NCBI RefSeq assembly: GCF_010998615.1
Contig: NZ_JAAEAH010000067.1
Span: 1-53,174, forward strand
Source of the DNA: Myxococcus sp. CA023
GTDB taxonomy: Bacteria > Myxococcota > Myxococcia > Myxococcales > Myxococcaceae
Direction: 5' to 3'
Length of the DNA stretch: 53,174 nucleotides
Notes under the pieces: model-generated
Database searches by the model: none
What the model was told of the DNA's origin: nothing
Seen by the model: the letters and a program-made list of their open reading frames with translations, nothing else
Translations under genes and position numbers: made by a program
Part shown: positions 17,007 through 26,075 of the stretch, in pieces
Layout: every line of letters begins with the position of its first letter
Numbering within the stretch: position 1 is the first letter of the stretch

Positions 17007-17795
17007 TCAAGGACTGGTGGCGGGCTTGTACGCACGCAGCCGCGTCACGAACTCCAGGACCTCGCGCAGTTGACCGGCGCAGGATGGGTACTCCGCGATG
17101 AAGTCCTCCAGGTCCAGCGGCGCTCCTGCCGCGTCCCGTCGGCGGAAATAGGTCTCCAGCGCGGCGCTCACCTCGGACTCATCCTGGAGGGGGCTCCCGT
17201 CTTCCCGCATCTGCCGCCGCAACGTGCTCATGCCCCGCTGAAGCAGCGACGACACGGCGGCATGCGACTTCGTCATCCGCTGCGCGGCCTCCTCGACGGT
17301 GAGCTCAAGCAACCAGCAGAGCCTGAAGGCCTCACGCTGCTCCAGCGGCAGGAGCCCGAACATCGACAGCAGCCTCCGCCATTCTTCTCGACGGGCGGTG
17401 AACTGGCTGGGCGTCCGCTCCTCGGAGGCAATGGCCTCGACCGCCTCTCCGTCGGGGGCCCTCCCCCCGGGGACGTGCTGCGCATCCCGCGCCTCCGCGC
17501 GGAGGACGTCCTGTGACTGCGTGAAGACGACTTTCTTGAGCCAGGCGAACCATTCGCCCTCCGTCTGGCCACGAAAGGACGACAGCTTCTCGAAGGCACG
17601 CAAGGCGGACAGTTGGAAGATGTCCGACGGGCGCGTGGCCCCCTGGAGCCCCAAGGCGGGGCTCTTGGCCGAGTGCCGCTCCAATGCCTTCCAACTCCTC
17701 CGGAACAACGCGTCCATCGCCGCGTGCTCGCCGGTCCGCGCCCGCTGGAGCAGGTCCTCGAACGACGCCTCATCATCAGTGGAAAGCGGAATCAT
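17007..17795 (-). CDS. ECF-type RNA polymerase sigma factor with C-terminal extension
   Basis: A 262-residue protein, start ATG 17795 behind GAGGGGG. Sigma region 2 lies near residues 10-90 (F-E-D-L-L-Q-R-A, S-D-I-F-Q-L-S-A-L-R-A-F, W-F-A-W-L-K-K-V-V) and region 4 near 140-200 (L-P-L-E-Q-R-E-A-F-R-L, L-T-V-E-E-A-A-Q-R-M). After region 4, about 55 residues continue with L-E-T-Y-F-R-R-R-D-A-A-G and D-F-I-A-E-Y-P-S-C-A-G-Q-L-R. A similar short segment occurs in proteins encoded with Ser/Thr kinases in other phyla. No anti-sigma gene is nearby. Flanking kinases on both sides, 13 and 16 bases away, suggest control by phosphorylation, as known for EcfP/PknT of Vibrio parahaemolyticus. That link is inference. 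Confidence 0.82.
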   Translation of the reverse strand: MIPLSTDDEASFEDLLQRARTGEHAAMDALFRRSWKALERHSAKSPALGLQGATRPSDIFQLSALRAFEKLSSFRGQTEGEWFAWLKKVVFTQSQDVLRAEARDAQHVPGGRAPDGEAVEAIASEERTPSQFTARREEWRRLLSMFGLLPLEQREAFRLCWLLELTVEEAAQRMTKSHAAVSSLLQRGMSTLRRQMREDGSPLQDESEVSAALETYFRRRDAAGAPLDLEDFIAEYPSCAGQLREVLEFVTRLRAYKPATSP

Positions 17796-17808
17796 CACGT
17801 CCCCCTCG

Positions 17809-20800
17809 CTACGGACTCGCGTCTTCACAGGTGAGGGCCTGGAAGCGCACATCCTCCGGGTCCTGCGCCAGGAATCGCCTCACCAGGGTACACCGTCCCT
17901 CACGGGATTCCGCACGCGGGGCGTCCAGGCCCAGGGCGGCGGACACCTCCTCGCGCCCCTGAAGCGCGCTGGCGGCCATGAGGGCATAGCGCTTGTTGGG
18001 GGGCTCGCCATCCAGCAACGCCTGTCCCCACCGCTGCGCCTCCGCGTAGCGAGCCTCGGCCTCCCGGAGGCGCCCCGCCGCCGCGAGGAGGTGCCCCTCC
18101 GCGACCAGGGCCCTCCCCAACGGCCAGAGATAGAACGCCTCACCGCCCCGGGCTGCGCGCGCGTTCCGCGAAAGCCGTGACGCGCGAGCCACCACCGCCT
18201 CGGCCTCCCCCAGCGCGCCTTCCTTGACGGCCAGCTCACCGCGCTGCGACAGGACCACCGAGAGCAACGCCTCGTTATAGGGGTCGCTGTTCTGGGCGTG
18301 CAACGAGATGGCGCGGTCCAGGAGCGCCGCGGCCTCGCGGACGCGCCCCTCCGCCCAGCGGAGTTCCGCGAGTTCGGACAGGCTCACCGCGAGGCTGCGC
18401 CGGATGTCGATGGCCTCCTCCCCGACCTGGGGCTGAGCCTCCATGTGCCGCAACGAGGCCAGCAGGTGCGCATCCGCCCGCTCCCACTGCCCACGCGCCA
18501 TGGCGACCTTACCCAGCTTGGAGTCATTGAGCGCGAGCTGCCATTGCAGGTCGTCATCGGCGAGCCCCTCCACCATCATGCGGCGAGCCTCGGAGAACTG
18601 CCGCTCCGCAGCGGCGAGAGAGCCGGAGTAGTAGGCCGCGTCCCCCATCCGGTGCGCGACGCGGACGCTCGCAAGCCGGACTGGACGCTGGGCCCGCTCG
18701 TCCATCGACAACGCCGTCAAGGACTCGTCCAACTTCGTGAGCATGGCCCGACGGATGTTCAGCGTGTGCGCGAGCCGGCTCAGGTCCCAATCCGCATCCG
18801 CGGAGATGCGGTCGGCCACCTCGACGAGGTGCTGGAGGTTCTCCTGCGCGTGTCGCCGCTCCTGCTCGGCTCTGAGCGCGTAGAAGAGGATGGCCAGGCT
18901 CGCGAGCGCCGCCAGCCCCATGAGGAGCCACCGGGCACGGATGCGGCGGCGTGAGAGCCACTCCGCCGCACGGAGGAAGTCCTTCGCGCGAGGACTGAGG
19001 GCGGGGGCGTCCCAACGGCCCGGCGAGTCGAACCCGCGCCGGTAGTGCTCCAGCAACGTCCCGGTGGGGAGCCCCTCCAACGGCCTGTGCGCCTGCTCCC
19101 ACGCATTCGCGACACCCTCCAGGTCCGACTGCCGCTCCAACAGGACGCGCTCCTGCTCCAGCCAGGACACGAGCGATGGCACCCGGTGCAACAAGGTCTC
19201 ATGCACCAACTCCACGCGCTGGCGGGACGGGTCGTGCTCTCCGGAGAGCACGACGAGCCGGAGCCCGGACGGCTCCGCCGGGGACTGTCCCAAGGGGATT
19301 CCGGACAATCGGTGCAGCACCTGCTCAGCCAAGGCGTCGTCGCCCGCCGCCGCGAGGACGCCCTTCCGGGAACGGGGCCGCCGGGTATCCGCCGTGCCAC
19401 GCCCCACCTGCACCAGTTCCAGGAGGAGCCACTTCGCGCGCTGCTTTCCCTCCTCCCCCAGGCGCTCCAGCAGCGCCTCCGCGTCGAGGGCCAACGCCCC
19501 ACCGACGCCCCCCAGCCGCTCGTAGTGCTCGTGCGTCAGCGGAGCGCCGCCGCTGAGCATCCACATGCGTTGCAAGGTATGTCCCAGCAGAGGGAGTCGC
19601 CCGCCCTCGCTCCGGACATCCTGCACCATCCGCTCGGCGAGCCCCTCGCTGAGCCGCAGCCTCGCGCGGCCCGCCATCCCCTGGACGACCTGCGAGAGGG
19701 CCTCGTCCCCCATGGGCAGCAGCGGAAAGCGCGCCGCGGAGTGGAGGTGGTGCGGGAGCGAAGGCATCTGCTCGAGCCGGTGGATGAAGTCGCTGCGCAG
19801 GCTCGTGAAGAGCCGCAGCGGCGTCTCGGGCGCGGCCAGCGCGGCCGAGAGCAAGGCATCCACTGTCACCAGTTCGGCGCTGCCCAACGTGAACAACTCC
19901 TCCATCGGCTCCAGGACCAGGAGGAGGCGGAACTCGCTGGGTGTATGCTCCGTGACGAAATCGTGGAGCGCGACCGGCCCGCGCCGAAGGGAGGCCTCAA
20001 GGGCGTCGCGACGTTCGGTGACACCAACGGCCGCATACGCGGCGACGAGCGCCTCCGCGAGGTGGCGCAGCGGCGTGTCGGAAGGCCGCATGGTGGCGAT
20101 GAGCCACCGCGGCCCCTCCTCGGAGGGCAGCGCCTTCACCCCCGGCAGCAGCGCGGCCTGAATGAGCGAGGACTTCCCGACCCCGCTCGGCCCCTCCAGT
20201 TGCACCCAGCGCCGGGTGCTCAGACGCGCCTCCTCCAGGCGCTCCAGCAGCCCGCGCGCCTCCACCTGCCGGCCGAAGAAGAGCTCCGCGTGCGCCTCCG
20301 TGAAGGGCGCGAGGCCAGGGACCGGACACTCGTCCGCGTCCAGCGCCCAGGCGCGCTCGAACACGGCGCGGCAACGCGACATGTCGGGGCGTGCCGCGGG
20401 TTGTTTCTCCAGCATGTCCGCGATGAACGAGGCAAGCGCGGAGGGCACGGCCGGCGCGAACTGCTTCAAGGGAGGCGGCGGCTCACGCTGATGCGCGGAA
20501 ATGACCAGCACCGACTCCTTCGCGTCAAAGGGAGGACGGCCCGCGAGCAGCTCGAAGAGGACCACTCCCAATGCATAGACATCCGCGGCCCCATCTACCT
20601 TCGCGGCGCTCAGGAGTTGCTCCGGGGCCATGTAACGAAACGTCCCGATGAGCGTGGCCTCGTGCGTGTGGACCTGCGTGGCCAGCAGGTCCGCCTGTCC
20701 CTCCGGGACCTTGGCGATGCCGAAGTCCAGGAGCTTCACGCGATGGTCAGCGGCCAGCGAGGGGGCCGGACACAGGAAGATATTCTCTGGCTTCAAGTCC

Positions 20801-21201
20801 CGGTGGACGATGCCCTGGGCATGAACGTCCACCATGGTGGCGGCGATCTGCGCGCAGATGGCCAGGGCGGATGACAAGGGAATGCGCGCCTGGGCTTGCA
20901 TCCATTGCCGGAGCGACTGGCCCTCCAGATACTCCATGGCCAGATAGGCCGTGTCGTCGACCTGGTCGCAATCGAGGATGCGAACGACCCCCGCGTGCTT
21001 GAGCAGGGCCAGCGCTCGTGCCTCTTGAAGAAAGCGCGCGACGCGCTGTGGCTCCTTCGCCGCGGAAGAGGACAGCACCTTCAAGGCCACCTGGCCGCCC
21101 ATGCGCTCATGGTCAGCCGCGAAGACCTGCCCCATGCCACCACTGCCGAGCAGGTGCCGCAAGCGATAGGGCCCAATCTGAGTTGGAATGGACTGAGTCA
21201 A
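17809..21201 (-). CDS. Ser/Thr kinase - STAND NTPase - TM - helical repeat protein
   Basis: An 1130-residue multidomain protein. Kinase at about 10-275 (G-S-G-G-M-G loop, V-A-L-K, H133-R-D135-L-K-P-E-N, D-F-G, G-T-F-R-Y-M-A-P-E). A STAND-type NTPase begins near residue 310 with F-F-G-R-Q-V-E-A-R-G-L-L and a Walker A loop G-P-S-G-V-G-K343-S-S, and runs to about 700. One membrane segment follows at about 755-776 (W-L-L-M-G-L-A-A-L-A-S-L-A-I-L-F-Y-A-L), then TPR-like helical repeats to the end. Kinase and NTPase should be cytoplasmic and the repeats outside. The start is TTG at 21201 without a clear ribosome binding site, so the exact N-terminus is uncertain. It heads the co-directional series leading to CBASS and Cmr genes. 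Confidence 0.85.
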   Translation of the reverse strand: MTQSIPTQIGPYRLRHLLGSGGMGQVFAADHERMGGQVALKVLSSSAAKEPQRVARFLQEARALALLKHAGVVRILDCDQVDDTAYLAMEYLEGQSLRQWMQAQARIPLSSALAICAQIAATMVDVHAQGIVHRDLKPENIFLCPAPSLAADHRVKLLDFGIAKVPEGQADLLATQVHTHEATLIGTFRYMAPEQLLSAAKVDGAADVYALGVVLFELLAGRPPFDAKESVLVISAHQREPPPPLKQFAPAVPSALASFIADMLEKQPAARPDMSRCRAVFERAWALDADECPVPGLAPFTEAHAELFFGRQVEARGLLERLEEARLSTRRWVQLEGPSGVGKSSLIQAALLPGVKALPSEEGPRWLIATMRPSDTPLRHLAEALVAAYAAVGVTERRDALEASLRRGPVALHDFVTEHTPSEFRLLLVLEPMEELFTLGSAELVTVDALLSAALAAPETPLRLFTSLRSDFIHRLEQMPSLPHHLHSAARFPLLPMGDEALSQVVQGMAGRARLRLSEGLAERMVQDVRSEGGRLPLLGHTLQRMWMLSGGAPLTHEHYERLGGVGGALALDAEALLERLGEEGKQRAKWLLLELVQVGRGTADTRRPRSRKGVLAAAGDDALAEQVLHRLSGIPLGQSPAEPSGLRLVVLSGEHDPSRQRVELVHETLLHRVPSLVSWLEQERVLLERQSDLEGVANAWEQAHRPLEGLPTGTLLEHYRRGFDSPGRWDAPALSPRAKDFLRAAEWLSRRRIRARWLLMGLAALASLAILFYALRAEQERRHAQENLQHLVEVADRISADADWDLSRLAHTLNIRRAMLTKLDESLTALSMDERAQRPVRLASVRVAHRMGDAAYYSGSLAAAERQFSEARRMMVEGLADDDLQWQLALNDSKLGKVAMARGQWERADAHLLASLRHMEAQPQVGEEAIDIRRSLAVSLSELAELRWAEGRVREAAALLDRAISLHAQNSDPYNEALLSVVLSQRGELAVKEGALGEAEAVVARASRLSRNARAARGGEAFYLWPLGRALVAEGHLLAAAGRLREAEARYAEAQRWGQALLDGEPPNKRYALMAASALQGREEVSAALGLDAPRAESREGRCTLVRRFLAQDPEDVRFQALTCEDASP

Positions 21202-21357
21202 GACAACGAGAGCCTGCGCCGCATGGGCATTCCCAGTCCAGCCCTTGACACCTCTGGATTCGCGCTCAATTCGGAAACCAAGCCAGGGTCTTCCGCGCCC
21301 CGCCTGTACTGACGAAGGAACCCATGTCAGCCCCTACCTCTAGGGTCGCCACACTTC

Positions 21358-22221
21358 ATGACCACCGTCTTCGACCTCATCCTGCGCAGGCTGGTGCAAG
21401 GCCATCCCGAGCAACTGCTGCTGCTCCTCTTCGGTGACCAACACCCAGCCTTCATCAGGATGGCGGATTCCAGCCTTCCACAGTCCGAGCGGCGCGCGGA
21501 CACGGTCATGGTCGTGGAAGCCCATGGAGCGCGCTTCGCGGTGGACGTTGAAATCCAGGCTCAGGCAGACCCGCATTTCGCGGCGCGACTTCTGGACTAC
21601 ACAGTCCGCATCCACCGCCGGGAAAAACTGCCCGTGCTTCCCGTGGCGATCTACCTCATGCCATAGGCAGAGGGCACGCCCCCTCCCTATGGCTTCGACT
21701 GCGGGGACATGCGCGTCCTCACCTTCGACTTCCAGGTGGTCCGCCTTTGGGAAGTAGACTACCTCCAGCCGGCCTTACGAGCGGCCACCGCCCTGCTTCC
21801 CCTGTCTGTCCTGGAATCGAGCGCGGGTCCCGAACGAATCGCCTGGGCGGAGTCCCGCATCCGTCGGGCGCCGAGCCTTTCGTCGGAGGAACGCTTAGAC
21901 TTGCTCGTGGTACTTGGCACCCTGGCTTCCCGCCGCTTCGGAGATAAGCCGCTCAGCAGATTCTTGAGGGACATCATGCTGGATTCACCGTTCTGGGAAG
22001 AGCAACGCGCACAGGAGAGAAAACGGGTCGAGGTGCGCGAGCGCCTCGAGACGCTGTTGACCTTCGCCAATGCACGCGGAATTCCCCAGCCGCCCGACGC
22101 CGAGGAACGCCTCTCCCAGCTCGGCGCATCGTCACTGAAAGCCCTCGTCACCCAGGCCGTGACCGACCCAGACACCGCGGCCACCGAGCTGCGCGCCGTC
22201 CTCACGGCGCCGAAGCACTGA
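21358..22221 (+). pseudogene. Rpn-family recombination-promoting nuclease/putative transposase, interrupted by in-frame stop
   Basis: A frame of about 287 codons resembling Rpn/YhgA-like PD-(D/E)XK proteins: L-V-Q-G-H-P-E-Q-L-L near the start, A-D-T-V-M-V-V-E and V-D-V-E-I-Q-A-Q-A-D as the nuclease core, and L-L-D-Y-T-V-R-I-H-R-R after it. An in-frame TAG at 21664-21666 (codon 103) splits it; the same frame continues to 22221 with sequence typical of the family's C-terminal half, including an E-E-R-L-S-Q-L segment near the end. A single base change explains the break. It may be translated as two pieces, restarted at ATG 21709, or be dead. Such genes are often mobile and degraded. Confidence 0.72.
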
Positions 22222-22234
22222 CCGAGCTCACCCA

Positions 22235-23044
22235 CTACTCCTTCACCGCGCCCGCGGTGAGCCCGGACACAATCCGCCGCTGGAACAGCACCGTCAGCGC
22301 CACCAGGGGCAGCGTGGCCACCACGGAGGCCGCGGCAATCTCCCCCCAGGGCTCACGGTACTCGCTGGCGAACAGGCTGATGGCCACGGGCACGGTGCGC
22401 TTCTCCGGCGTGGAGAGGAACGTCAGCGCGTAGAGGAATTCATTCCACGCGAAGATGAAGACGAGAATGGCCGTCGTCGCCAGTCCCGGCGCGGCCAGGG
22501 GCAGCAGCACCTGCCGGAAGGCCTGGAACGGCGTGCAGCCATCCACGCGCGCCGCGCGGTAGAGCTCGTCGGGCAGCGCGCGGAAGAACGACGTCAGCAC
22601 CCACAGCGTCAGCGGCAAAGCGAACGTCGCATACGGCAAGGCCAGTCCCACCAGGCTGTCTCGCAGCCCCACCGTGCGCAGAATCAGATACAGCGGACTC
22701 ACCGTGGCAATCGGCGGGAACATGCTCACCGCCAGCGCCGCGCTCAGCAGCAATCCCTTGCCACGGAACTCCAGCTTCGCCAGGGCGAACGCCGCCGCGG
22801 CGCCCACCGTGAGACAGAAGCCCGTGGTCAGCGCCGCCACCACCAGCGAGTTCAACACCACGCGCAGGAAGGGCCGGCCCCACAGGACGCTCGCGTAGTT
22901 CTCCAGCGTCAGGTGCGAAGGCAATGGCCGGGTCAGCTCGCCATCCGGCCACAGGCTCGTCAGCACCTGCCAGCAGAAGGGCCCCAGGAAGAAGGTCAGG
23001 AACGCCACCACCGCCAGCGCGGTGCCCAGCCCCGGCCGCTTCAT
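22235..23044 (-). CDS. Carbohydrate ABC transporter permease (MalG-like)
   Basis: A 269-residue inner-membrane protein with six hydrophobic segments and the EAA loop E-L-Y-R-A-A-R-V-D-G-C-T-P-F-Q-A-F, where the ATPase docks. It fits the second permease of CUT1-type sugar importers. The ATG at 23044 overlaps the stop of the first permease (ATGA), so the two are coupled. A longer open frame to 23983 runs over the other permease gene and is not real. No ATPase gene is present in the window, so a shared ATPase such as a MsmK/MalK type elsewhere is probably used. Confidence 0.9.
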   Translation of the reverse strand: MKRPGLGTALAVVAFLTFFLGPFCWQVLTSLWPDGELTRPLPSHLTLENYASVLWGRPFLRVVLNSLVVAALTTGFCLTVGAAAAFALAKLEFRGKGLLLSAALAVSMFPPIATVSPLYLILRTVGLRDSLVGLALPYATFALPLTLWVLTSFFRALPDELYRAARVDGCTPFQAFRQVLLPLAAPGLATTAILVFIFAWNEFLYALTFLSTPEKRTVPVAISLFASEYREPWGEIAAASVVATLPLVALTVLFQRRIVSGLTAGAVKE

Positions 23045-23919
23045 CGCGCCGCCTCCTCGCGCCCCAAGAGCCGCAGCCACACCGCCGCCAGCAACACCAC
23101 GCACAGGAAGGTCGCCACCGACAGCGTGCTCCCGTACCCGAAGTCCCCCGAACGCATCAGCGTCTTGTACGCGTAGATGCTCAGCGTCTCCGTCGTGTTC
23201 GCCGGCCCGCCCTCCGTCAGCACGTAGATGGCGTCGAACACCCGGAACGCATCCAACGAACGGAACAGCAACGCCAACAGCAGCGCCGGCTTGAGCAACG
23301 GCAGCGTTATCAAGACAAAGGTCCGCCACGGCGAAGCCCCGTCCACCCGCGCCGCCTTGTACAGGTCCTCGGAGATGCCCTGCAGGCCCGCGAGTACCAA
23401 CAGCGCCACGAAGGGCGTCGTCTTCCACACGTCCACCAGGATGGCCGCGTGCAACGCATACCCTGGTGCCCCCAGCCAGTTGATGTCCTGCCCGGGCAAC
23501 AGCCGGTTGATGACGCCGTACTCGGGGTTGAACATCCACGCCCACAGCCGAGCGCTCACCACGGTGGGAATCGCCCACGGCACCAGCACCGACGCGCGCA
23601 GCAGCCCCCTTCCAGGGAACGCTTTTTGGAGCAGCAACGCCAGCGGCACCGCGAGCAACAACTCCACCGTCACCGCCACGGCCGTGAAGTACGCCGTGTT
23701 TCCCAGCGCCGCCCAGAAGCGCGAGTCCCCCAGCAGGTACGCGTAGTTCTCCAGCCCCGTGAAGCGCCGCTCGCCAAAGACGAGGATGAAGCGGTGCAGG
23801 CTCAGCCACACCGCGGCGAGGATGGGGTACAGCGCCACGCCCCCCAGCACCAACACCGCCGGCGCCACCAGCAGGTAGGCCTGCCTCCGCTCCCGCGCCA
23901 GCGAGCCCCTTGGATTCAT
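23041..23919 (-). CDS. Carbohydrate ABC transporter permease (MalF-like)
   Basis: A 292-residue inner-membrane protein with six predicted membrane segments and the EAA loop E-D-L-Y-K-A-A-R-V-D-G-A-S-P-W. The start ATG at 23919 follows GGAGG. It pairs with the downstream MalG-like permease to form the membrane channel and takes substrate from the lipoprotein encoded 118 bases upstream. The sugar is not predictable from the sequence. Confidence 0.9.
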   Translation of the reverse strand: MNPRGSLARERRQAYLLVAPAVLVLGGVALYPILAAVWLSLHRFILVFGERRFTGLENYAYLLGDSRFWAALGNTAYFTAVAVTVELLLAVPLALLLQKAFPGRGLLRASVLVPWAIPTVVSARLWAWMFNPEYGVINRLLPGQDINWLGAPGYALHAAILVDVWKTTPFVALLVLAGLQGISEDLYKAARVDGASPWRTFVLITLPLLKPALLLALLFRSLDAFRVFDAIYVLTEGGPANTTETLSIYAYKTLMRSGDFGYGSTLSVATFLCVVLLAAVWLRLLGREEAAR

Positions 23920-24037
23920 CGCCGAGCCTCCCACGGCGGAGCCGCCCCCACCCGCGAGCCGCACGCATCCAAGGCGCGACCACCCGCCGTCATCGAGCCA
24001 GCGCGCCGCTCCCCTCCTCCGCTGAAACGGTGCGTGC

Positions 24038-25318
24038 TCACGGCCCCTCCCCCGTCAGATGGTCCACCTGCCGCTGCGCGCGCTTCAACGCAGCCTCGGG
24101 CGTGCGCAGGCCGGCCACGGCGGCGGAGAACTCGCTCTGGAGCACATCCGAAATCAGATTGTAGTACGGCGTCACCGGCCGCGGCTTCGCGCGCTCCACC
24201 ATGGGCAGCAGCCCGGCGATGAACGGCGCCTCCTCGCGCAGCCGCGCATCCTGATACACGGCAGGCCGAGGCGGGTTGCGCGCGTAGTTCAGCGCCAGCA
24301 CCCGGTTGGCCTCCGGGGACGTGAGGTGCGCAATCAGCCGCGCCGCCAGCTTCCGCCGCTCCGGCGACACATGGGCATTCACAGCCAACTGCCACCCGCC
24401 CAGCGCCCCCGAACCCGGCTCGCCGCTCACCGTCGGCAACGGGGCGATGCCCACCTTGCCGCGAATGGGCGAGTCCGGCTTCTGCGCCTCGCTCCACGCA
24501 TACGGCCAGTTGCGCATGAACACCGCGCGCCCCTCCTGGAACACCCGCCGCGACTCCTCCTCCGAGAAGCCCGTCACCGTCGCGGGTGACACCCCGCGCT
24601 CCACCAGCCCTCGCAGATACGCGAGCGCCTCGCGCGCGGGCACGTCATCCAGCAGCACCCGCCCATCCTCCGACAGCGCCCGGCCGCCGTGCCCCCACAG
24701 CGCCTCGTACACATTGCAGGACAGGCCTTCGTACTGCCTCCCCTGCCACACGTAGCCCTGGAGCCCGGGCGTCTTCGCCATCGCCTCGCGCGCGAAGCGC
24801 TCCAGCTCCGCGTAGGTGCGCGGCGCGCGCGGCACCAGGTCCGTGCGGTAGTAGAGCAGCCCCACGTCCAGGTACCAGGGCACCGCGTACGTGCGCCCCT
24901 CCACCACCACGGCCTCCACGGGGCCGGGGAAGAAGTCCTCGCGCAGTCGCTCGGGCGGGAACTCCGCGGACAGGTCCGCAATCCACCCAGCGCGCGCGAA
25001 CTCGGGCACCCAGACGACGTCCGCCACCAGCACGTCGAAATCCCTCGCCCCACCCTCCAGCGACGTGAGGAAGAACTGGTGCGCCAGGTCGGACGCGTTG
25101 GGCAGCGCCTCCGTGACGAGCTCCACCCCTGGATTCTCCCGCTCGAAGCGCGCCAGCAGCTCGCGGAACGGCTCCGGCGGCCCCCACAGCGGCTGATACT
25201 TGAAGACCAGCCGCGTGCGGCCCCCGGCCTCGCCCGCCGCGTCCTGCCGCCGGCAGCCCCAGACGCCCAGGCCCACGACGAGGCCCAGCGCGAGCACGAT
25301 GGAGGAGACGCGTCTCAT
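24038..25318 (-). CDS. Extracellular sugar-binding lipoprotein of ABC transporter
   Basis: A 426-residue family-1 solute-binding protein. The N-terminus M-R-R-V-S-S followed by a hydrophobic stretch and V-W-G-C is a lipoprotein signal. Typical elements follow: F-E-R-E-N-P-G-V-E-L-V, D-V-L-V-A-D-V-V-W-V-P-E-F-A, A-V-P-W-Y-L-D-V-G-L-L-Y-Y-R-T-D, and a C-terminal helix bundle. It should capture an oligosaccharide in the periplasm for the two permeases encoded downstream. The ATG at 25318 is preferred over an upstream in-frame start because the signal peptide begins there. Confidence 0.9.
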   Translation of the reverse strand: MRRVSSIVLALGLVVGLGVWGCRRQDAAGEAGGRTRLVFKYQPLWGPPEPFRELLARFERENPGVELVTEALPNASDLAHQFFLTSLEGGARDFDVLVADVVWVPEFARAGWIADLSAEFPPERLREDFFPGPVEAVVVEGRTYAVPWYLDVGLLYYRTDLVPRAPRTYAELERFAREAMAKTPGLQGYVWQGRQYEGLSCNVYEALWGHGGRALSEDGRVLLDDVPAREALAYLRGLVERGVSPATVTGFSEEESRRVFQEGRAVFMRNWPYAWSEAQKPDSPIRGKVGIAPLPTVSGEPGSGALGGWQLAVNAHVSPERRKLAARLIAHLTSPEANRVLALNYARNPPRPAVYQDARLREEAPFIAGLLPMVERAKPRPVTPYYNLISDVLQSEFSAAVAGLRTPEAALKRAQRQVDHLTGEGP

Positions 25319-25561
25319 GCGCGGGCATGACTCCAGCCACACCCACCCCCGTCAAGCCCGGGAATCCGGGGTCGGTCCGCGCGTCAACATCCCGGAAGTC
25401 TTGCGCACTGAATGAAAACAAACCTTCCAGACATCCATGCGCGTCCCGCAAAAACAATCACGCCCGATGAGTCATCATGAACCAAGGGAGAGCCACGATT
25501 CGCTTGGACGCTGTCTCAGCGGTATTCTCATCCAGGCAGGAACAACTGGGAGGGGGAAGCG

Positions 25562-25981
25562 ATGAAACAGCAGCCTCGGGATTGGCAGTGCGGAGCCCAC
25601 CGGGCCCACTTCGAGGAGCCAGACACCCTGGTCGCGGAGTTCAACGGACTCATCACCCTGGAAGAGGTGAAGGAGACGGTGGCGCTCTACCAGCAGACGG
25701 CCACCGACCACGGTCAGTACTACCTCATCGCGGACATCGGCCGCTCGCAGCTCGAAGCAGCCGGCCGCCGGTACATGTCGGAGAAGGCCAGCTCCGACTG
25801 GTACCACGCCATCCTCTACGTCGGCGCCGACATCGTCATGCAGACCTTCGTCAAGGCCATTGCCCTGGCGCTGCTCTTCACCGGCAAGTCGACCTTCGAG
25901 ACGGTGTTCGTGAAGACGCAGGACGAAGCCCGCGCCTGGGTGGCCCAGCACCGGCTCCGGCTCAAGAGCAAAGCAGGATAG
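25562..25981 (+). CDS. Small conserved protein, first of a tandem paralogous pair (STAS-like?)
   Basis: A 139-residue soluble protein behind GGGAGGGGG. It shares a clear pattern with the next gene: the H/S-x-R-Y/F-E start, I-T-L-E-E-V-K-E, Y-Y-L-I-A-D-I-G-R-S-Q-L, a central V-G-A-D-I-V-M-Q-T-F-x-K-x-I-A-L, L-L-F-T-G-K and a closing E-A-R-A-W-V-A-Q-H-R. The alternating strand/helix order and length recall SpoIIAA/STAS-type folds used in regulation, which is a guess from secondary structure only. No function is assigned. The 243 bases upstream show no other gene. Confidence 0.75.
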   Translation: MKQQPRDWQCGAHRAHFEEPDTLVAEFNGLITLEEVKETVALYQQTATDHGQYYLIADIGRSQLEAAGRRYMSEKASSDWYHAILYVGADIVMQTFVKAIALALLFTGKSTFETVFVKTQDEARAWVAQHRLRLKSKAG

Positions 25982-26075
25982 CAGGTCGGGAATTCCACGC
26001 CCAAATTGACAGGCATGCATCTCGCGCTATTCCCTGGTGAGCGTTATGCTCACCAGGGTTTCTGGAGGGAGTGAC

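Noticed and set aside
19045..20874. Plus-strand 609-codon frame opposite the kinase-STAND gene
   Set aside because: It has no recognisable motif, whereas the minus strand encodes kinase and Walker A motifs.
22235..23983. Single 582-residue permease reading from 23983
   Set aside because: The N-terminal half lies out of frame over the MalF-like gene and lacks membrane segments; the real start is ATG 23044 overlapping the previous stop.
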